Assembly: GCA_020073615.1 (NCBI GenBank)
Contig: JAIQEX010000001.1
Coordinates: forward strand, 96,670-160,669
From: Terriglobia bacterium
GTDB taxonomy: Bacteria; Acidobacteriota; Terriglobia; Bryobacterales; Bryobacteraceae
Direction of reading: 5' to 3'
DNA: 64,000 bases
Shown: piece by piece, positions 1 to 9,281 of the stretch
How the letters are laid out: the number at the start of each line of letters is the position of its first letter
Position numbering within the stretch: the first letter of the stretch is position 1
Made by a program: the position numbers and the translations under genes
The notes under the pieces: model-generated
Seen by the model: only the letters and a program-made list of their open reading frames with translations
Databases searched by the model: none
What the model was told of the DNA's origin: nothing

Positions 1-1441
1 CCACCGTGATCATCATGATCCAGGCGAAATCCACCGGCTTGTCGCTGTCGAGCCCGCCCCAAAGCTGCAACGAAATCGACGTCACGAACGCGCAGATCAT
101 GGCCGAAACCTCGCTCCACGCGTTGATCCGCCACCAGAACCAACGCAGCAGCAGGACCAGCCCCGTGCCCGCGCCGGTGACGATCAGCAGCTTCCATGCG
201 CCGCTGATGGAGGTCATGTAGAACGTGATCACCGCCGAAACCACCGTCAGCAGCACCGTGGTCCACTGCGACACGCGCACATAGTGGCGGTCGCTCGCCT
301 GGCGGTGCACGAAGCGCCGGTAAAAGTCGTTCACGATGTAGCTGGCGCCCCAGTTCAACTGCGTCGCGATGGTGGACATGTACGCCGCCGCGAACGCCGC
401 CAGCATCATGCCGCGCAGCGAAGCCGGCAAGTAGGCGATCATCACCCGCACGTAGCCGGTCTCCGGGTCCTGCAAGCCGGGGAACAACACCAGCGAGGCC
501 AGCGCCACCAGAATCCACGGCCACGGCCGGATGGCGAAGTGCGCGATGTTGAACCACAGCGTGGCCAGCAGCGAGTGCTTCTCGTCCTTGGCCGAAAACA
601 TGCGCTGCGCGATGTAGCCGCCGCCGCCCGGCTCCGCGCCCGGGTACCACGTGGCCCACCAGTTGAGCGAAATGTACACCAGGAAGGTGATCATCGGCAT
701 GTAAGCCGAATTCAAATCGGGGATAAAGTTCAGCAGCGACCCGTGGTGGCCCTGTGCCGCGCGCGCCGCATCGAGCGCCGCCAGCTTCACCTTCAGCGCT
801 CCCATCCCGCCCACCGCCTGCACCGCCACCACGGCCAGCACGATCACCATGGTCATCTTGATGACGAACTGGAACAGGTCGGTCACCAGCACGCCCCACA
901 GCCCGGACAACGTGGAGATGAACGAGGTGAGCGCGATCAGCCCCAGCACGATCAGCAGGGCTTCGACGCGCGTCACCCCCAGCACCAGCATGAGGATCTT
1001 CACCATCGCCAGGTTGACCCAGCCGAGAATGATGCAGTTGACCGGTATGCCCAGGTACAGCGCGCGGAACCCGCGCAGGAACGCCGCCGGCTTGCCCGCG
1101 TAGCGGATCTCGGTGAATTCGATGTCGGTCATCACCCCGCAGCGCCGCCACAGGCGCGCATAGAAGAAGACCGTGAGCATGCCGCTGGCGACGAAGCTCC
1201 ACCACAGCCAGTTGCCCGCAATGCCGCCCCGCGCCACCATGCCGGTGACCGCCAGCGGCGTATCGGCGGCGAAGGTGGTGGCCACCATCGACGTGCCCGC
1301 CAGCCACCACGGCACATTGCGGCCGGAAAGGAAAAACTCGTTCACGCTCTTGCCCGCGCGCGACCGGTAGTACAACCCCACCGCGGCATTGCCCGCGAAA
1401 TACAAGCCGATCCAGCACCAGTCCAGGTACGTCAGTTGCAC
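1..1441 (-). CDS. Sodium:solute symporter (SSS/SLC5 family), 3' end outside window
   Basis: This is an integral inner-membrane Na+-coupled transporter, probably for a sugar or related small solute. About 480 residues are visible. They form a run of hydrophobic helices with the SSS hallmark near the N-terminus (NEFFLSGRNVPWWLAGTSMV, about residues 38-57), followed by TTFAADTPLAVTG. The start is a GTG at 1441, with GAGG about 6 bases upstream and 24 bases between it and the stop of the SIS protein at 1466. The two genes therefore look like one minus-strand transcript, which suggests uptake and processing of an amino sugar or similar compound. The long plus-strand reading frame over this region is its antisense shadow. 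The gene runs off the left edge. The substrate cannot be read from the sequence. Confidence 0.88.
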   Translation of the reverse strand, partial: MQLTYLDWCWIGLYFAGNAAVGLYYRSRAGKSVNEFFLSGRNVPWWLAGTSMVATTFAADTPLAVTGMVARGGIAGNWLWWSFVASGMLTVFFYARLWRRCGVMTDIEFTEIRYAGKPAAFLRGFRALYLGIPVNCIILGWVNLAMVKILMLVLGVTRVEALLIVLGLIALTSFISTLSGLWGVLVTDLFQFVIKMTMVIVLAVVAVQAVGGMGALKVKLAALDAARAAQGHHGSLLNFIPDLNSAYMPMITFLVYISLNWWATWYPGAEPGGGGYIAQRMFSAKDEKHSLLATLWFNIAHFAIRPWPWILVALASLVLFPGLQDPETGYVRVMIAYLPASLRGMMLAAFAAAYMSTIATQLNWGASYIVNDFYRRFVHRQASDRHYVRVSQWTTVLLTVVSAVITFYMTSISGAWKLLIVTGAGTGLVLLLRWFWWRINAWSEVSAMICAFVTSISLQLWGGLDSDKPVDFAWIMMITV

Positions 1442-1465
1442 GCGGCGCCTCTTGTCATGAGCTCC

Positions 1466-2524
1466 TCACATGGTCCTGGTAACTTTGTGAAGCAAGCGCG
1501 GCCGGTCGGGGTTGAGCCCCTTGATTTCCGCCAGTTGCGCCGCGAACAGTTGCGCCGGGACGATGTAGGGGATGGGCGTGTAGAGGTCCCGCGGCCCGCC
1601 GCAGGAGCCGGGCTCGATGGGCAGTTGAATCAGCCGCGCCGGCTTCACGCACGCCTCGCTGTTCCCTTGGTCGGTGATGACCAGCGTCTCCGCTTTCAAT
1701 TCCTCCAACTGGTCCAGCACCGCCGAAATCGAGGGCCAGGTCACGCCCGACGGGGCGAACACGAACACCGGAAAGGCATGCTCCACCAGCGCGATGGGCC
1801 CGTGCATCAGGTCGGCCGAGGAGAAGCGCTCGGTCACCACGTAGCAGGTCTCCATGAGCTTCAGGCCCAACTCGAGCGCGTTGGCGTAATTCAACCCGCG
1901 CCCCACGGTGACCGCCCGCGCCATGAACGTGTAGCGCTCGGCCACCTCTCCGACCCGCTCTTCGAGCTCCAGGACCTCTTCCACCCAGCCCGGAATCCAG
2001 CGCAGCACGTCCAGGCTGACCTCGCCGCCCAGCGCCTGCGCCAGCAGGTAGAGCGCCAGCAACTGGCAGGTGTAAGTCTTGGTGGCGGCCACGCTCTCCT
2101 CCCGCCCGGCGCGCGCCAGCAGGACGCAATCCGCGATCCGCGCCATGGTGCTCCCCGGTTCGTTGGTAATCCCCACGGTCAGGGCTCCGCGGACGCGCGC
2201 ATCTTCCAGCACCGCGTTGGTGTCGGTCGATTCGCCCGATTGCGAGATCCCGACCACCAGCACGCCGCCCAGGTCCAGGCGGCTTTCATACAGGGTGAGA
2301 ATCGAAGGCGCGGCGAGGGAAACCGGGATGTGCGTGGTGATCTCGATCAGGTACCGCCCGAACTGCGCGGCATTGTCCGAGGTGCCGCGTGCCACCAGCA
2401 CCACCAGGCGAGGGCGGTTGCGCTCGAAGTGCATCCGCAGATCGCGCAGTGTGGTGAGCCCCTGTTCCAGGGTGCGGACCAGCGCTTCCGGCTGCTGGCG
2501 CGTTTCTTCAAGCATTTTGGACAT
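1466..2524 (-). CDS. Double SIS-domain sugar-phosphate isomerase/deaminase (GlmS C-terminal-like)
   Basis: A 352-residue cytoplasmic protein with two SIS domains and no glutaminase domain, as in NagB-II/AgaS-type amino-sugar-phosphate deaminases and related GlmS-like isomerases. Visible motifs are ARGTSDNAAQFGRY (about residues 45-58), the phosphosugar-binding SQSGES (94-99) and EESVAATKT (142-150). The start is ATG at 2524. It sits immediately upstream of the symporter, so it probably acts on the imported sugar after phosphorylation. Deamination rather than plain isomerisation is an inference from the family and its lack of an amidotransferase domain. The exact substrate is unknown. Confidence 0.85.
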   Translation of the reverse strand: MSKMLEETRQQPEALVRTLEQGLTTLRDLRMHFERNRPRLVVLVARGTSDNAAQFGRYLIEITTHIPVSLAAPSILTLYESRLDLGGVLVVGISQSGESTDTNAVLEDARVRGALTVGITNEPGSTMARIADCVLLARAGREESVAATKTYTCQLLALYLLAQALGGEVSLDVLRWIPGWVEEVLELEERVGEVAERYTFMARAVTVGRGLNYANALELGLKLMETCYVVTERFSSADLMHGPIALVEHAFPVFVFAPSGVTWPSISAVLDQLEELKAETLVITDQGNSEACVKPARLIQLPIEPGSCGGPRDLYTPIPYIVPAQLFAAQLAEIKGLNPDRPRLLHKVTRTM

Positions 2525-2698
2525 AAGGCCTGGTACCCCGAATGTGACCCCAGGGCGGCGCTACGTCCAGTTCCGAACGGTTGTCGGGGCGTTATGGCCG
2601 GTTCGTTACCCCACCGAACGCGTGTGTTATCAGCGGATAAGGCGCCCAGCGGATTCTTGCCGGTTGACGGCGGCAGCGGGGCAGGTTAGCGTAGGATC

Positions 2699-2845
2699 AT
2701 GGACGTGACGGTGCAGATCCCTGACGATCGCGCCAGCCGCATGGGGGCTGGTGGCGATCTGCCGCGCCGCGCGCTGGAAGCGCTGGCCGCCGAGGAATAC
2801 AGGCGCGGGCCAACGCAAGATCCGATTGGCTTGAGGTATCGGTAG
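2699..2845 (+). pseudogene. UPF0175-like antitoxin fragment, 48 residues
   Basis: A small frame starts at ATG 2699 with AGGA just upstream. It encodes VTVQIPDDRASRM near the start and then GGDLPRRALEALAAEEYRRG (about residues 19-38). This is the N-terminal ribbon-helix-helix-like pattern of UPF0175 family antitoxins, known to me from toxin-antitoxin pairs and usually about 70-90 residues long. Here the frame ends soon after that segment, so the C-terminal part is missing, and no toxin gene lies next to it. It is most likely a decayed antitoxin relic, although a shortened functional protein cannot be excluded. It lies between the SIS gene and an exported protein gene, with its own strand orientation. 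Confidence 0.5.
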
Positions 2846-2866
2846 TCAGCGCGAGCTAGACGCCCC

Positions 2867-4057
2867 ATGCGCGGCGCTGCAGTCATTTCGGCCGCTCTTC
2901 TACTGGCCGCTGCATCTTCGCGCGCGCAGATTCCCGTGGTGCCGTTCCTCATGGGTCAGGCCTCCGGCACTTCGGCCAATCCCGCCTCGCCGGCCATGGA
3001 CATGATCCACATCCACCGGGGCTCCTGGATGCTCATGCTCCACGGCACCGCCTTCCTCACCGATATCCAGCAGAGCGGAGCGCGCGGCGGCGACAAATTC
3101 GTCTCCACAAGCTGGTTCATGTTCTCCGCCCTGCATCCGGCCGGCGGCGGCGCTTTCGCCCTGCGCACCATGTTGAGCCTCGACCCCGCGACGGTCACGC
3201 GACGCGCCTACCCCCTGTTGTTCCAAACCGGCGAGACCGCCTTCGGCCGCCCGCTGGTGGACGCGCAACACCCCCACGACTTCATCATGGAGCTCGCCTT
3301 CGAATATGCCCGTCCGCTGGGCGAGGGCACGCTCGTGAACTTCTACGCGGCTCCCGTGGGCGACCCCGCGCTTGGCCCCGTCGCCTTTCCCCATCGCGCT
3401 TCCGCCGCCGAGCTTTTCCAGGCGCCCATTTCCCACCACTGGCAGGATTCCACGCACATCGCCAATGAGGTCCTCACCGCGGGCATCGAGCGCGGCATCT
3501 TTCGTCTGGAGGCCAGCGGCTTTCATGGCGCCGAGCCCAATGAGAATCGCTGGAACATCGATCGCGGCGCGGTCGATTCCTGGTCCGCGCGCCTCTGGAT
3601 TTCGCTCATCGGCCGCATCAACGCACAGGTTTCCGCGGGCCGCATCGCGCGTCCGGAAGCCGCCGAGCCGGGCGACGTCGTGCGCGCCACCGCGTCGGTC
3701 GCCTACGGCTCCGGCGCCGTCTCCGCCGCCTTCGTCTGGGGGCGCAACCACAGCACCCACACGCGGCGCGATCTGGACTCGTACCTCGCCGAATCGGTTC
3801 TTCGTTTCGCCCGCAGGAATTACCTCACCGGCCGCCTCGAACAGGTCGACAAGGACGAGCTGGCGCTTGCCGGCGTCTTTCGCATCGGCGCATATACCGT
3901 CGGATACACGTGCGATATCGCATCGTTCCGGTACGTTACAACGGGCGCCGGCGCCAACTTCACCGCCTACACGTTTCCCGCCGCGCTCCTCCCCGTGTAC
4001 GGCCCGCACCCGTTCGGCTTCGAATTCTTCCTGCGATTTCGCCTCAAGAAATCCTGA
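2867..4057 (+). CDS. Exported protein of unknown function, probable outer-membrane beta-barrel
   Basis: A 396-residue protein with an N-terminal signal peptide (about residues 1-21, ending ASSRAQ). The mature part is rich in alternating aromatic/polar strands and ends in the aromatic pattern FGFEFFLRFRL, as many outer-membrane barrel proteins do. Histidine/methionine-rich segments stand out near the N-terminus (MDMIHIHRGSWMLMLHG, about residues 44-60) and later (DAQHPHDFIMELAFEYARPL). These could bind metal, but that is only a guess. I recognise the general pattern as a conserved hypothetical of acidobacteria, without a known function. It stands alone between minus-strand genes. The frame in the opposite direction is a shadow. 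Confidence 0.72.
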   Translation: MRGAAVISAALLLAAASSRAQIPVVPFLMGQASGTSANPASPAMDMIHIHRGSWMLMLHGTAFLTDIQQSGARGGDKFVSTSWFMFSALHPAGGGAFALRTMLSLDPATVTRRAYPLLFQTGETAFGRPLVDAQHPHDFIMELAFEYARPLGEGTLVNFYAAPVGDPALGPVAFPHRASAAELFQAPISHHWQDSTHIANEVLTAGIERGIFRLEASGFHGAEPNENRWNIDRGAVDSWSARLWISLIGRINAQVSAGRIARPEAAEPGDVVRATASVAYGSGAVSAAFVWGRNHSTHTRRDLDSYLAESVLRFARRNYLTGRLEQVDKDELALAGVFRIGAYTVGYTCDIASFRYVTTGAGANFTAYTFPAALLPVYGPHPFGFEFFLRFRLKKS

Positions 4058-4137
4058 GGGCGTTGGTAGAATCGTTGCCGGCGCGACCAGGAACCGGACG
4101 TCGGCGGCACAGAGTGGCTCCCGCCTCTCGAAGCCAG

Positions 4138-6510
4138 TCAGGGTTCGATGGGACAAGCGATGCCAGGAACGGTACGGATACGAAGGTCTCTTACGGAAAT
4201 CGACAGAATCCGGTCATCGGTGGGAATTCTGATGCCTGCGCGGCGGCTGATGAATTCCACAAGGTTATCCCCCTCTTTCAAGTGCAGAGGGAGAGAAAGC
4301 GCCGAACTTTGGGTCGTGGAGGCTATCTGAATCAGGGCCTCATTGCCGCCGTTAGCCAGAATGTTTACGGTATTCGGCTGCACGATGGAGGATAGTGCCC
4401 CTTCCAGCGTCGCTTCCATGCTCTGGGACACGGCGATGTGCAATTGACCGTTGCCCGCCGACCACCGCCACCAGATCTTACCGTCGCTCTCCCTGGGATA
4501 CCATCCCGTAAAAGCGACCGAGCAGGCGTCGCCGCCTCCTTCGCCGCTCCCCAGGACGGCAACGGTATCAAATACCTTGACGGACTTATATTGTGTGGAG
4601 AGTGAGCTCCATGACGGGTTATGTCCAGGACAGTTCGGGCAAATCAGGGCACAGGGGACGGCGGAATCCCCGCTACCGGCATAGATCTTCGACGGGTTTC
4701 CGACATTGATGTGGCGAACGCGGCGGGCGCCGGTCTGGTCATGCAACAGAACCAGGAGGGGGTATTCAAACGGCTCGGCGGACATATCCAACCCGACATC
4801 ATCGCAATGTAGTGTCTCCACGAATCTGGCGGCGGCGGTGTAGGAAGTCAGCAAATCGCGGCGGTCCGCGAAGTAGAGGGCGGTCCGGGGTTGGTTGAGA
4901 ATATTGAAGGCGCCGGCCAGAGGGCGGAGTTCGTTGTCCATAACGAACGGGTTGGCCGTAAACAGCAGCAGCATGCCCACCGCGGCTGTGGCAAACCTCG
5001 GCCACGATCGCCCCAGCACGGTAGCCGCAACCGGGGACCACAAGACGAACAGCGGCAAGTGCAGGCGGGTATTCCACGGTTGCCATTTAAGCAAAGCACA
5101 AAACAGACCAAATGCCACCACCAGGCCAACCGCCAACAGGAAGGCACTGCGGAAGGCTGCCGCCCGCCGCCGGGAGATCAGGCAGAGGATGGTCGCCAGG
5201 ATCACGGCACCATGTAAAGGATTGCCGGCCAGAGCTTCGTGCCGGGACGGCATGGGCACGTGGAACGCCGTGTAACTCCAGGTTGTGCGCGGATCGTTGA
5301 TATCCTGGCCAAGGTAGCCAAGCAAGCGTTTGATGCCGCCCTCCAGGCGGGCGTTGAGGATGGGGACAGGCGTTCCCGCATGCAGGGCGAGATTCCGGAT
5401 TACATTGGAAACGGTGACGCCAATGCCGAGACGGTCGTTCGTCACCTTAAAGTCATTGTGCCAGCCATAGCTCACAGGACCGAACGGAGAGCCGAATAAT
5501 CGATAGTTACGCGCGAAAACGCCGGCATTCAATATCAGAGCTATGGCGCCGGCCCATAACAAGCATCGGGCGTACCTGCCGGGCTTCTTCCAAGGCCAGA
5601 CGAGTAGCACCGCGGCGACGATTGGCGGAGCAAAAACGTAGGCCGTCCCTTTAGTCAGGCACGCAAGGCCCAGGCTGCCGCCGAATCCCAAAGCATTGCC
5701 CACGGTGCAATCCTGCCGCAGGGCAAACAGATAATAAGTCATCGCCACCAGCCAAAAGGCAAGTACGTAATCGTTCTTAGCCGCGGAGGCTTCAAGAATC
5801 GCCTCTGGAATAGTGGCACACATGAGGGCCGCGAGCGCCTGGCCGCGCCGTGTGGCGCCGAGCAACTGTGCCAGCACCGATACGCCAATCACGCTTCCCA
5901 ACATGCTCAACCACTGTACGAGGTTGTCAAACCGGTCGCCGCCGGATAGCGCATGCCACTGGGTCATCGCATATTCCGCCCAAGGCTGCAAACCAAGTTG
6001 TCTTATGTTTTGGGTGGGATAAAAGGCGACGCTCCGGTTGTGAAGCCAGTACACAATGCGCGGCAGATGGTAGGTCATCGAATCTTGTGTATTCGGAGGA
6101 CAGCACAGGGCGATGAGGCCGACCAACACTACGATGAGTCCGGCACCGGTCAGGAAAGCGGCGGCGGAGCCATCCGAGCCGGAGATTGCACGAAGCGGGG
6201 CCGCGAACAAAGTGCGGGCCTCCGGGCGGGGGCTATGTACGCGGATGCCGCGGTAAAGGTAAATGGCGGCGGCCGCGTCGACCAGCATCCAGGCGAGCAC
6301 CAGCCCCGGCACCGCAAGGCAATGGAACACGCTGAGGATCTCCATCACCGCAGCAACCGCTGCGCCCCAGACTACAGCCGCATGAATGGCGGCAGCCCGC
6401 CACTCGGCGCCGTGCGTGCAGAACGCCGCAAAGAGGAGCACGTAAGCTGCAATCGGAAAACAGACGAGGAAGTTCATTGAGTCTAGCGGGCAGGCCGCAT
6501 CATTATTCAT
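4138..6510 (-). CDS. Multi-pass GT-C-type glycosyltransferase-like membrane protein
   Basis: About 790 residues, with roughly ten or more hydrophobic helices in the N-terminal two thirds and a soluble C-terminal domain of about 200 residues. The loop NTQDSMTYHLPRIVYWLHN has the acidic, aromatic character of the first periplasmic loop of PMT/GT39-type enzymes, which use polyprenyl-phosphate sugars on the periplasmic face. NDYVLAF and TKGTAYVFAPP lie in later loops. The start is uncertain: ATG at 6510 and ATG at 6477 are both possible, and neither has a clear ribosome site. A more upstream ATG at 6627 would add a polar stretch without membrane character and was not chosen. Substrate unknown. 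It is divergent from the SBBP gene. Confidence 0.75.
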   Translation of the reverse strand: MNNDAACPLDSMNFLVCFPIAAYVLLFAAFCTHGAEWRAAAIHAAVVWGAAVAAVMEILSVFHCLAVPGLVLAWMLVDAAAAIYLYRGIRVHSPRPEARTLFAAPLRAISGSDGSAAAFLTGAGLIVVLVGLIALCCPPNTQDSMTYHLPRIVYWLHNRSVAFYPTQNIRQLGLQPWAEYAMTQWHALSGGDRFDNLVQWLSMLGSVIGVSVLAQLLGATRRGQALAALMCATIPEAILEASAAKNDYVLAFWLVAMTYYLFALRQDCTVGNALGFGGSLGLACLTKGTAYVFAPPIVAAVLLVWPWKKPGRYARCLLWAGAIALILNAGVFARNYRLFGSPFGPVSYGWHNDFKVTNDRLGIGVTVSNVIRNLALHAGTPVPILNARLEGGIKRLLGYLGQDINDPRTTWSYTAFHVPMPSRHEALAGNPLHGAVILATILCLISRRRAAAFRSAFLLAVGLVVAFGLFCALLKWQPWNTRLHLPLFVLWSPVAATVLGRSWPRFATAAVGMLLLFTANPFVMDNELRPLAGAFNILNQPRTALYFADRRDLLTSYTAAARFVETLHCDDVGLDMSAEPFEYPLLVLLHDQTGARRVRHINVGNPSKIYAGSGDSAVPCALICPNCPGHNPSWSSLSTQYKSVKVFDTVAVLGSGEGGGDACSVAFTGWYPRESDGKIWWRWSAGNGQLHIAVSQSMEATLEGALSSIVQPNTVNILANGGNEALIQIASTTQSSALSLPLHLKEGDNLVEFISRRAGIRIPTDDRILSISVRDLRIRTVPGIACPIEP

Positions 6511-6708
6511 AAGCCGGCGCGGCGGACCGGCGAACCTTCCAATCCGGTATGTTGAACCCCAATAGGTTAACACGGGCGTCCGAGGCGCTCCTCTTTGCCG
6601 CAGGCTTAGAGGGCTGCCCCGCGGCACGCCGTTTCCGGGCGGCCCTGCACCGTCCAGGCACTAAAGGAAAATACGGACACCGCCGATTTGTGTTTTGAGG
6701 ACAAGGCA

Positions 6709-9264
6709 ATGAGATTGATTTCCGGCGGCGTTTGGATCGTTCTGGCGCTGTGCGTGCATCCCGTGTTGACCATCGGCGCCGTGCCATCAAAACCTGGCGT
6801 AGTCCAAAAGTATGGCCATTTGCCTCTGGCGTTCGAGCGGAATGATGGCCAGTCACCTTCGGAAATCGAGTTCCTGGCACGCGGGCCCGGGTACCGGATT
6901 GGACTCGGGTCGCAGGGCGTCATCATACAGAGCCGCTCCTGGCGCGTCACCACGCGGTTTGCGGGGCGCGGACCGCATATTCCCGGCGCCGGCATGCAGC
7001 CTCTGAGTGTCAAGTCTCACTATCTTGTGGGTAATGATGCCGCTCATTGGCGCACGGACATTCCCTCATTCCGCCAAGTCGTCTATCGAAACGTGTATCC
7101 CGGCATCGACGTGGTCTATTACGGCAATCAAGGACAGTTGGAATTCGACCTGATAGTCGCGCCCGGTGCCGACCCCGCACAGATCGGAATGGATCTCGAA
7201 GGAGTAGAAAAGCTGTGGCTCGATGCACAGGGGAGGGCCACCTTGCGAGCGGGCGGCGAGGATGTCAGCTTACACGCGCCGCGCCTGTACCAGGATTCCG
7301 CAAACGGACGCAAAGAGATTTCCGGCCGTTACGTGGTGAAGGGCCGCTACCGGCTGGGTTTCGAGATCGGCAGCTACGATGTGGCTCTTCCGCTGACTAT
7401 CGACCCGGTGTTGGCGTACGCCACTTATCTGGGCGGATCGCAGAACGACCGGCCATATGGCATCGCCGTCGATGGTTCCGGATGCTCCTATATCGTCGGC
7501 GAGACATGGTCGACCGATTTCCCCCGTGTGCACCCGATGCAACAGTTTGAAACTGGCGACCGCGATGTCTTCGTGGCCAAGATATCGGCTGATGGGGCCT
7601 CTCTGGTTTACGCTACCTACTTGGGCGGTAGTTCCATGGATTCCGGAAGGGCGATTGCGGTCGACGGCTCCGGAGCCGCGTACATTACGGGTCTGACCCG
7701 ATCGCGAGATTTTCCAACCACACCTGGAGTCCGCAAGGGATCGCTGGCGGGACAGGGGGATGTGTTCGTCGCCAAATTGAATCCATCCGGAACCGGCTTG
7801 GCCTATTCCACCTATGTCGGAGGCGCGGGCGACGATACGGCAACTTCCATTGCGGTGGACAGCGCAGGAAACGCCTATGTCGCCGGGTCCACGACATCGC
7901 TGGACTTTCCGTTGTCGCACGCGGTGCAGTCCAGATTCCGGGGTGGATTCAGCGATGCGTTTGTACTCGAGCTAAACCCGGGCGGCTCGTCACTGGTGTA
8001 TTCGACGTACCTGGGGGGCGGCGGCAGCGACGTAGCTCAAGGGGTGGCGGTGAGCGCCGCCGGCGAGACGTTCGTCGTGGGCAGCACGGATTCGAGCGAT
8101 TTCCCGACGGCCAATCCAATGCAGTCCCGAAACGCCGGTGGATCCGACGTTTTTGTTGTCAGACTGGCCGCGTACGGTTCGGCGCTGGTCTACTCCACGT
8201 ATCTGGGGGGCGGCTCCATGGACATGGGCAACGCCATCGCAGTGGATGCGACGGGAGCGGCCTATATCACCGGTTCCACGATTTCCGGCGACTTCCCGGT
8301 CACCGCGGGCGCCTTTCAGACCTCGTCAGGCGTCAACTACGATGCGTTTGTGGCCAAACTGGGGCCCGATGAAAGCCTGGTCTATGCCACGCGACTGGGT
8401 GGCGGGGCATCCGAGGAAGGGACCGCCATCGCGGTAGACCGATCCGGCATTTCCTACATCGCGGGCTATACGTACTCCACCGATTTTCCGGTCCATTCGC
8501 CCACGCAACCGTCGGTTGCGGGATCAAGCGACGCCTTCCTGGCGATGTTCGATCGGTTGGGCACCGCGTTACTGTTCTCCACGTACCTGGGCGGGGCCGC
8601 GGACGAGCGCGCAACCGGCCTGGCGATCGACAACAATGGCTATCTATACGTAACAGGATACACCCTATCCGGGAATTTTCCCGCGCCGGCCGGCGTTCTG
8701 CAGCCTTCTCTGAGAGGCGGCATGGACGGTTTTCTCGCCAAACTCTCGATGCGCGATGTATCGCCAGGCGCCAGTGCAACGGCGGCCTTTGTCAAGACTG
8801 ACAGTGCCACCCAAGGGTCTTGGAAGGGCGTTTACGGCTCCGACGGCCTGGCCATTCTTAACGACACGATCAACTACCCCGGCTATGCCCAGGTAGCTCT
8901 CGGCGGTCCAGGTACATATCTCTGGAGCGGATCTACGGCTGACGTGCGGGCCTTACAGAAGTCCGCGGCCTCCGACCGCATCGCACCGGTCTGGTTTTCC
9001 GGCTCGAGCTTCACCATCGACGTCAATCTGACCGATGGCAAGACCCACCAGGTGGCCCTCTACTGCCTGGACTGGGAAGCCGGCGGCAGGGCGCAGACCA
9101 TCGACGTGCTGGACGCCGCCAGCGGCACCCTGCTGGACACGCGCGCCGTTTCCGGTTTTGTGGGGGGCCGCTACCTGGTGTGGAACCTCGGCGGACACAC
9201 CGTCCTGCGCGTCACACGCACGGCCGGCTTAAATGCCGTGGTCAGTGGGGTGTTCTTCAATTAG
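6709..9264 (+). CDS. Secreted SBBP (beta-propeller repeat) protein
   Basis: An 851-residue exported protein. The start is ATG 6709, with TTGAGGACAAGG upstream, which is better than an in-frame ATG at 6688. The order is a signal peptide (about 1-24); a 200-residue N-terminal domain with the pattern LAFERNDGQ and YPGIDVVYYGNQGQLEFDLI; seven SBBP repeats of the form LVYSTYLGG...AIAVD..G.AYITG.T.S.DFP (about residues 225-680); and a beta-rich C-terminal module with GSWKGVYGSDG, STADVRALQK and VALYCLDWE. SBBP repeats are typical of large acidobacterial surface proteins and presumably fold as a propeller. Function is unknown; adhesion or a structural surface role is a guess. It converges on the next gene with only 17 bases between stops. 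Confidence 0.88.
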   Translation: MRLISGGVWIVLALCVHPVLTIGAVPSKPGVVQKYGHLPLAFERNDGQSPSEIEFLARGPGYRIGLGSQGVIIQSRSWRVTTRFAGRGPHIPGAGMQPLSVKSHYLVGNDAAHWRTDIPSFRQVVYRNVYPGIDVVYYGNQGQLEFDLIVAPGADPAQIGMDLEGVEKLWLDAQGRATLRAGGEDVSLHAPRLYQDSANGRKEISGRYVVKGRYRLGFEIGSYDVALPLTIDPVLAYATYLGGSQNDRPYGIAVDGSGCSYIVGETWSTDFPRVHPMQQFETGDRDVFVAKISADGASLVYATYLGGSSMDSGRAIAVDGSGAAYITGLTRSRDFPTTPGVRKGSLAGQGDVFVAKLNPSGTGLAYSTYVGGAGDDTATSIAVDSAGNAYVAGSTTSLDFPLSHAVQSRFRGGFSDAFVLELNPGGSSLVYSTYLGGGGSDVAQGVAVSAAGETFVVGSTDSSDFPTANPMQSRNAGGSDVFVVRLAAYGSALVYSTYLGGGSMDMGNAIAVDATGAAYITGSTISGDFPVTAGAFQTSSGVNYDAFVAKLGPDESLVYATRLGGGASEEGTAIAVDRSGISYIAGYTYSTDFPVHSPTQPSVAGSSDAFLAMFDRLGTALLFSTYLGGAADERATGLAIDNNGYLYVTGYTLSGNFPAPAGVLQPSLRGGMDGFLAKLSMRDVSPGASATAAFVKTDSATQGSWKGVYGSDGLAILNDTINYPGYAQVALGGPGTYLWSGSTADVRALQKSAASDRIAPVWFSGSSFTIDVNLTDGKTHQVALYCLDWEAGGRAQTIDVLDAASGTLLDTRAVSGFVGGRYLVWNLGGHTVLRVTRTAGLNAVVSGVFFN

Positions 9265-9281
9265 CCAAACTCGCGCGGGAG

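Noticed and set aside
284-2689. 801-codon open frame on the plus strand
   Set aside because: Low-complexity Arg/His/Gln-rich text without protein motifs, exactly antisense to the symporter and SIS genes, whose own frames have clear families.
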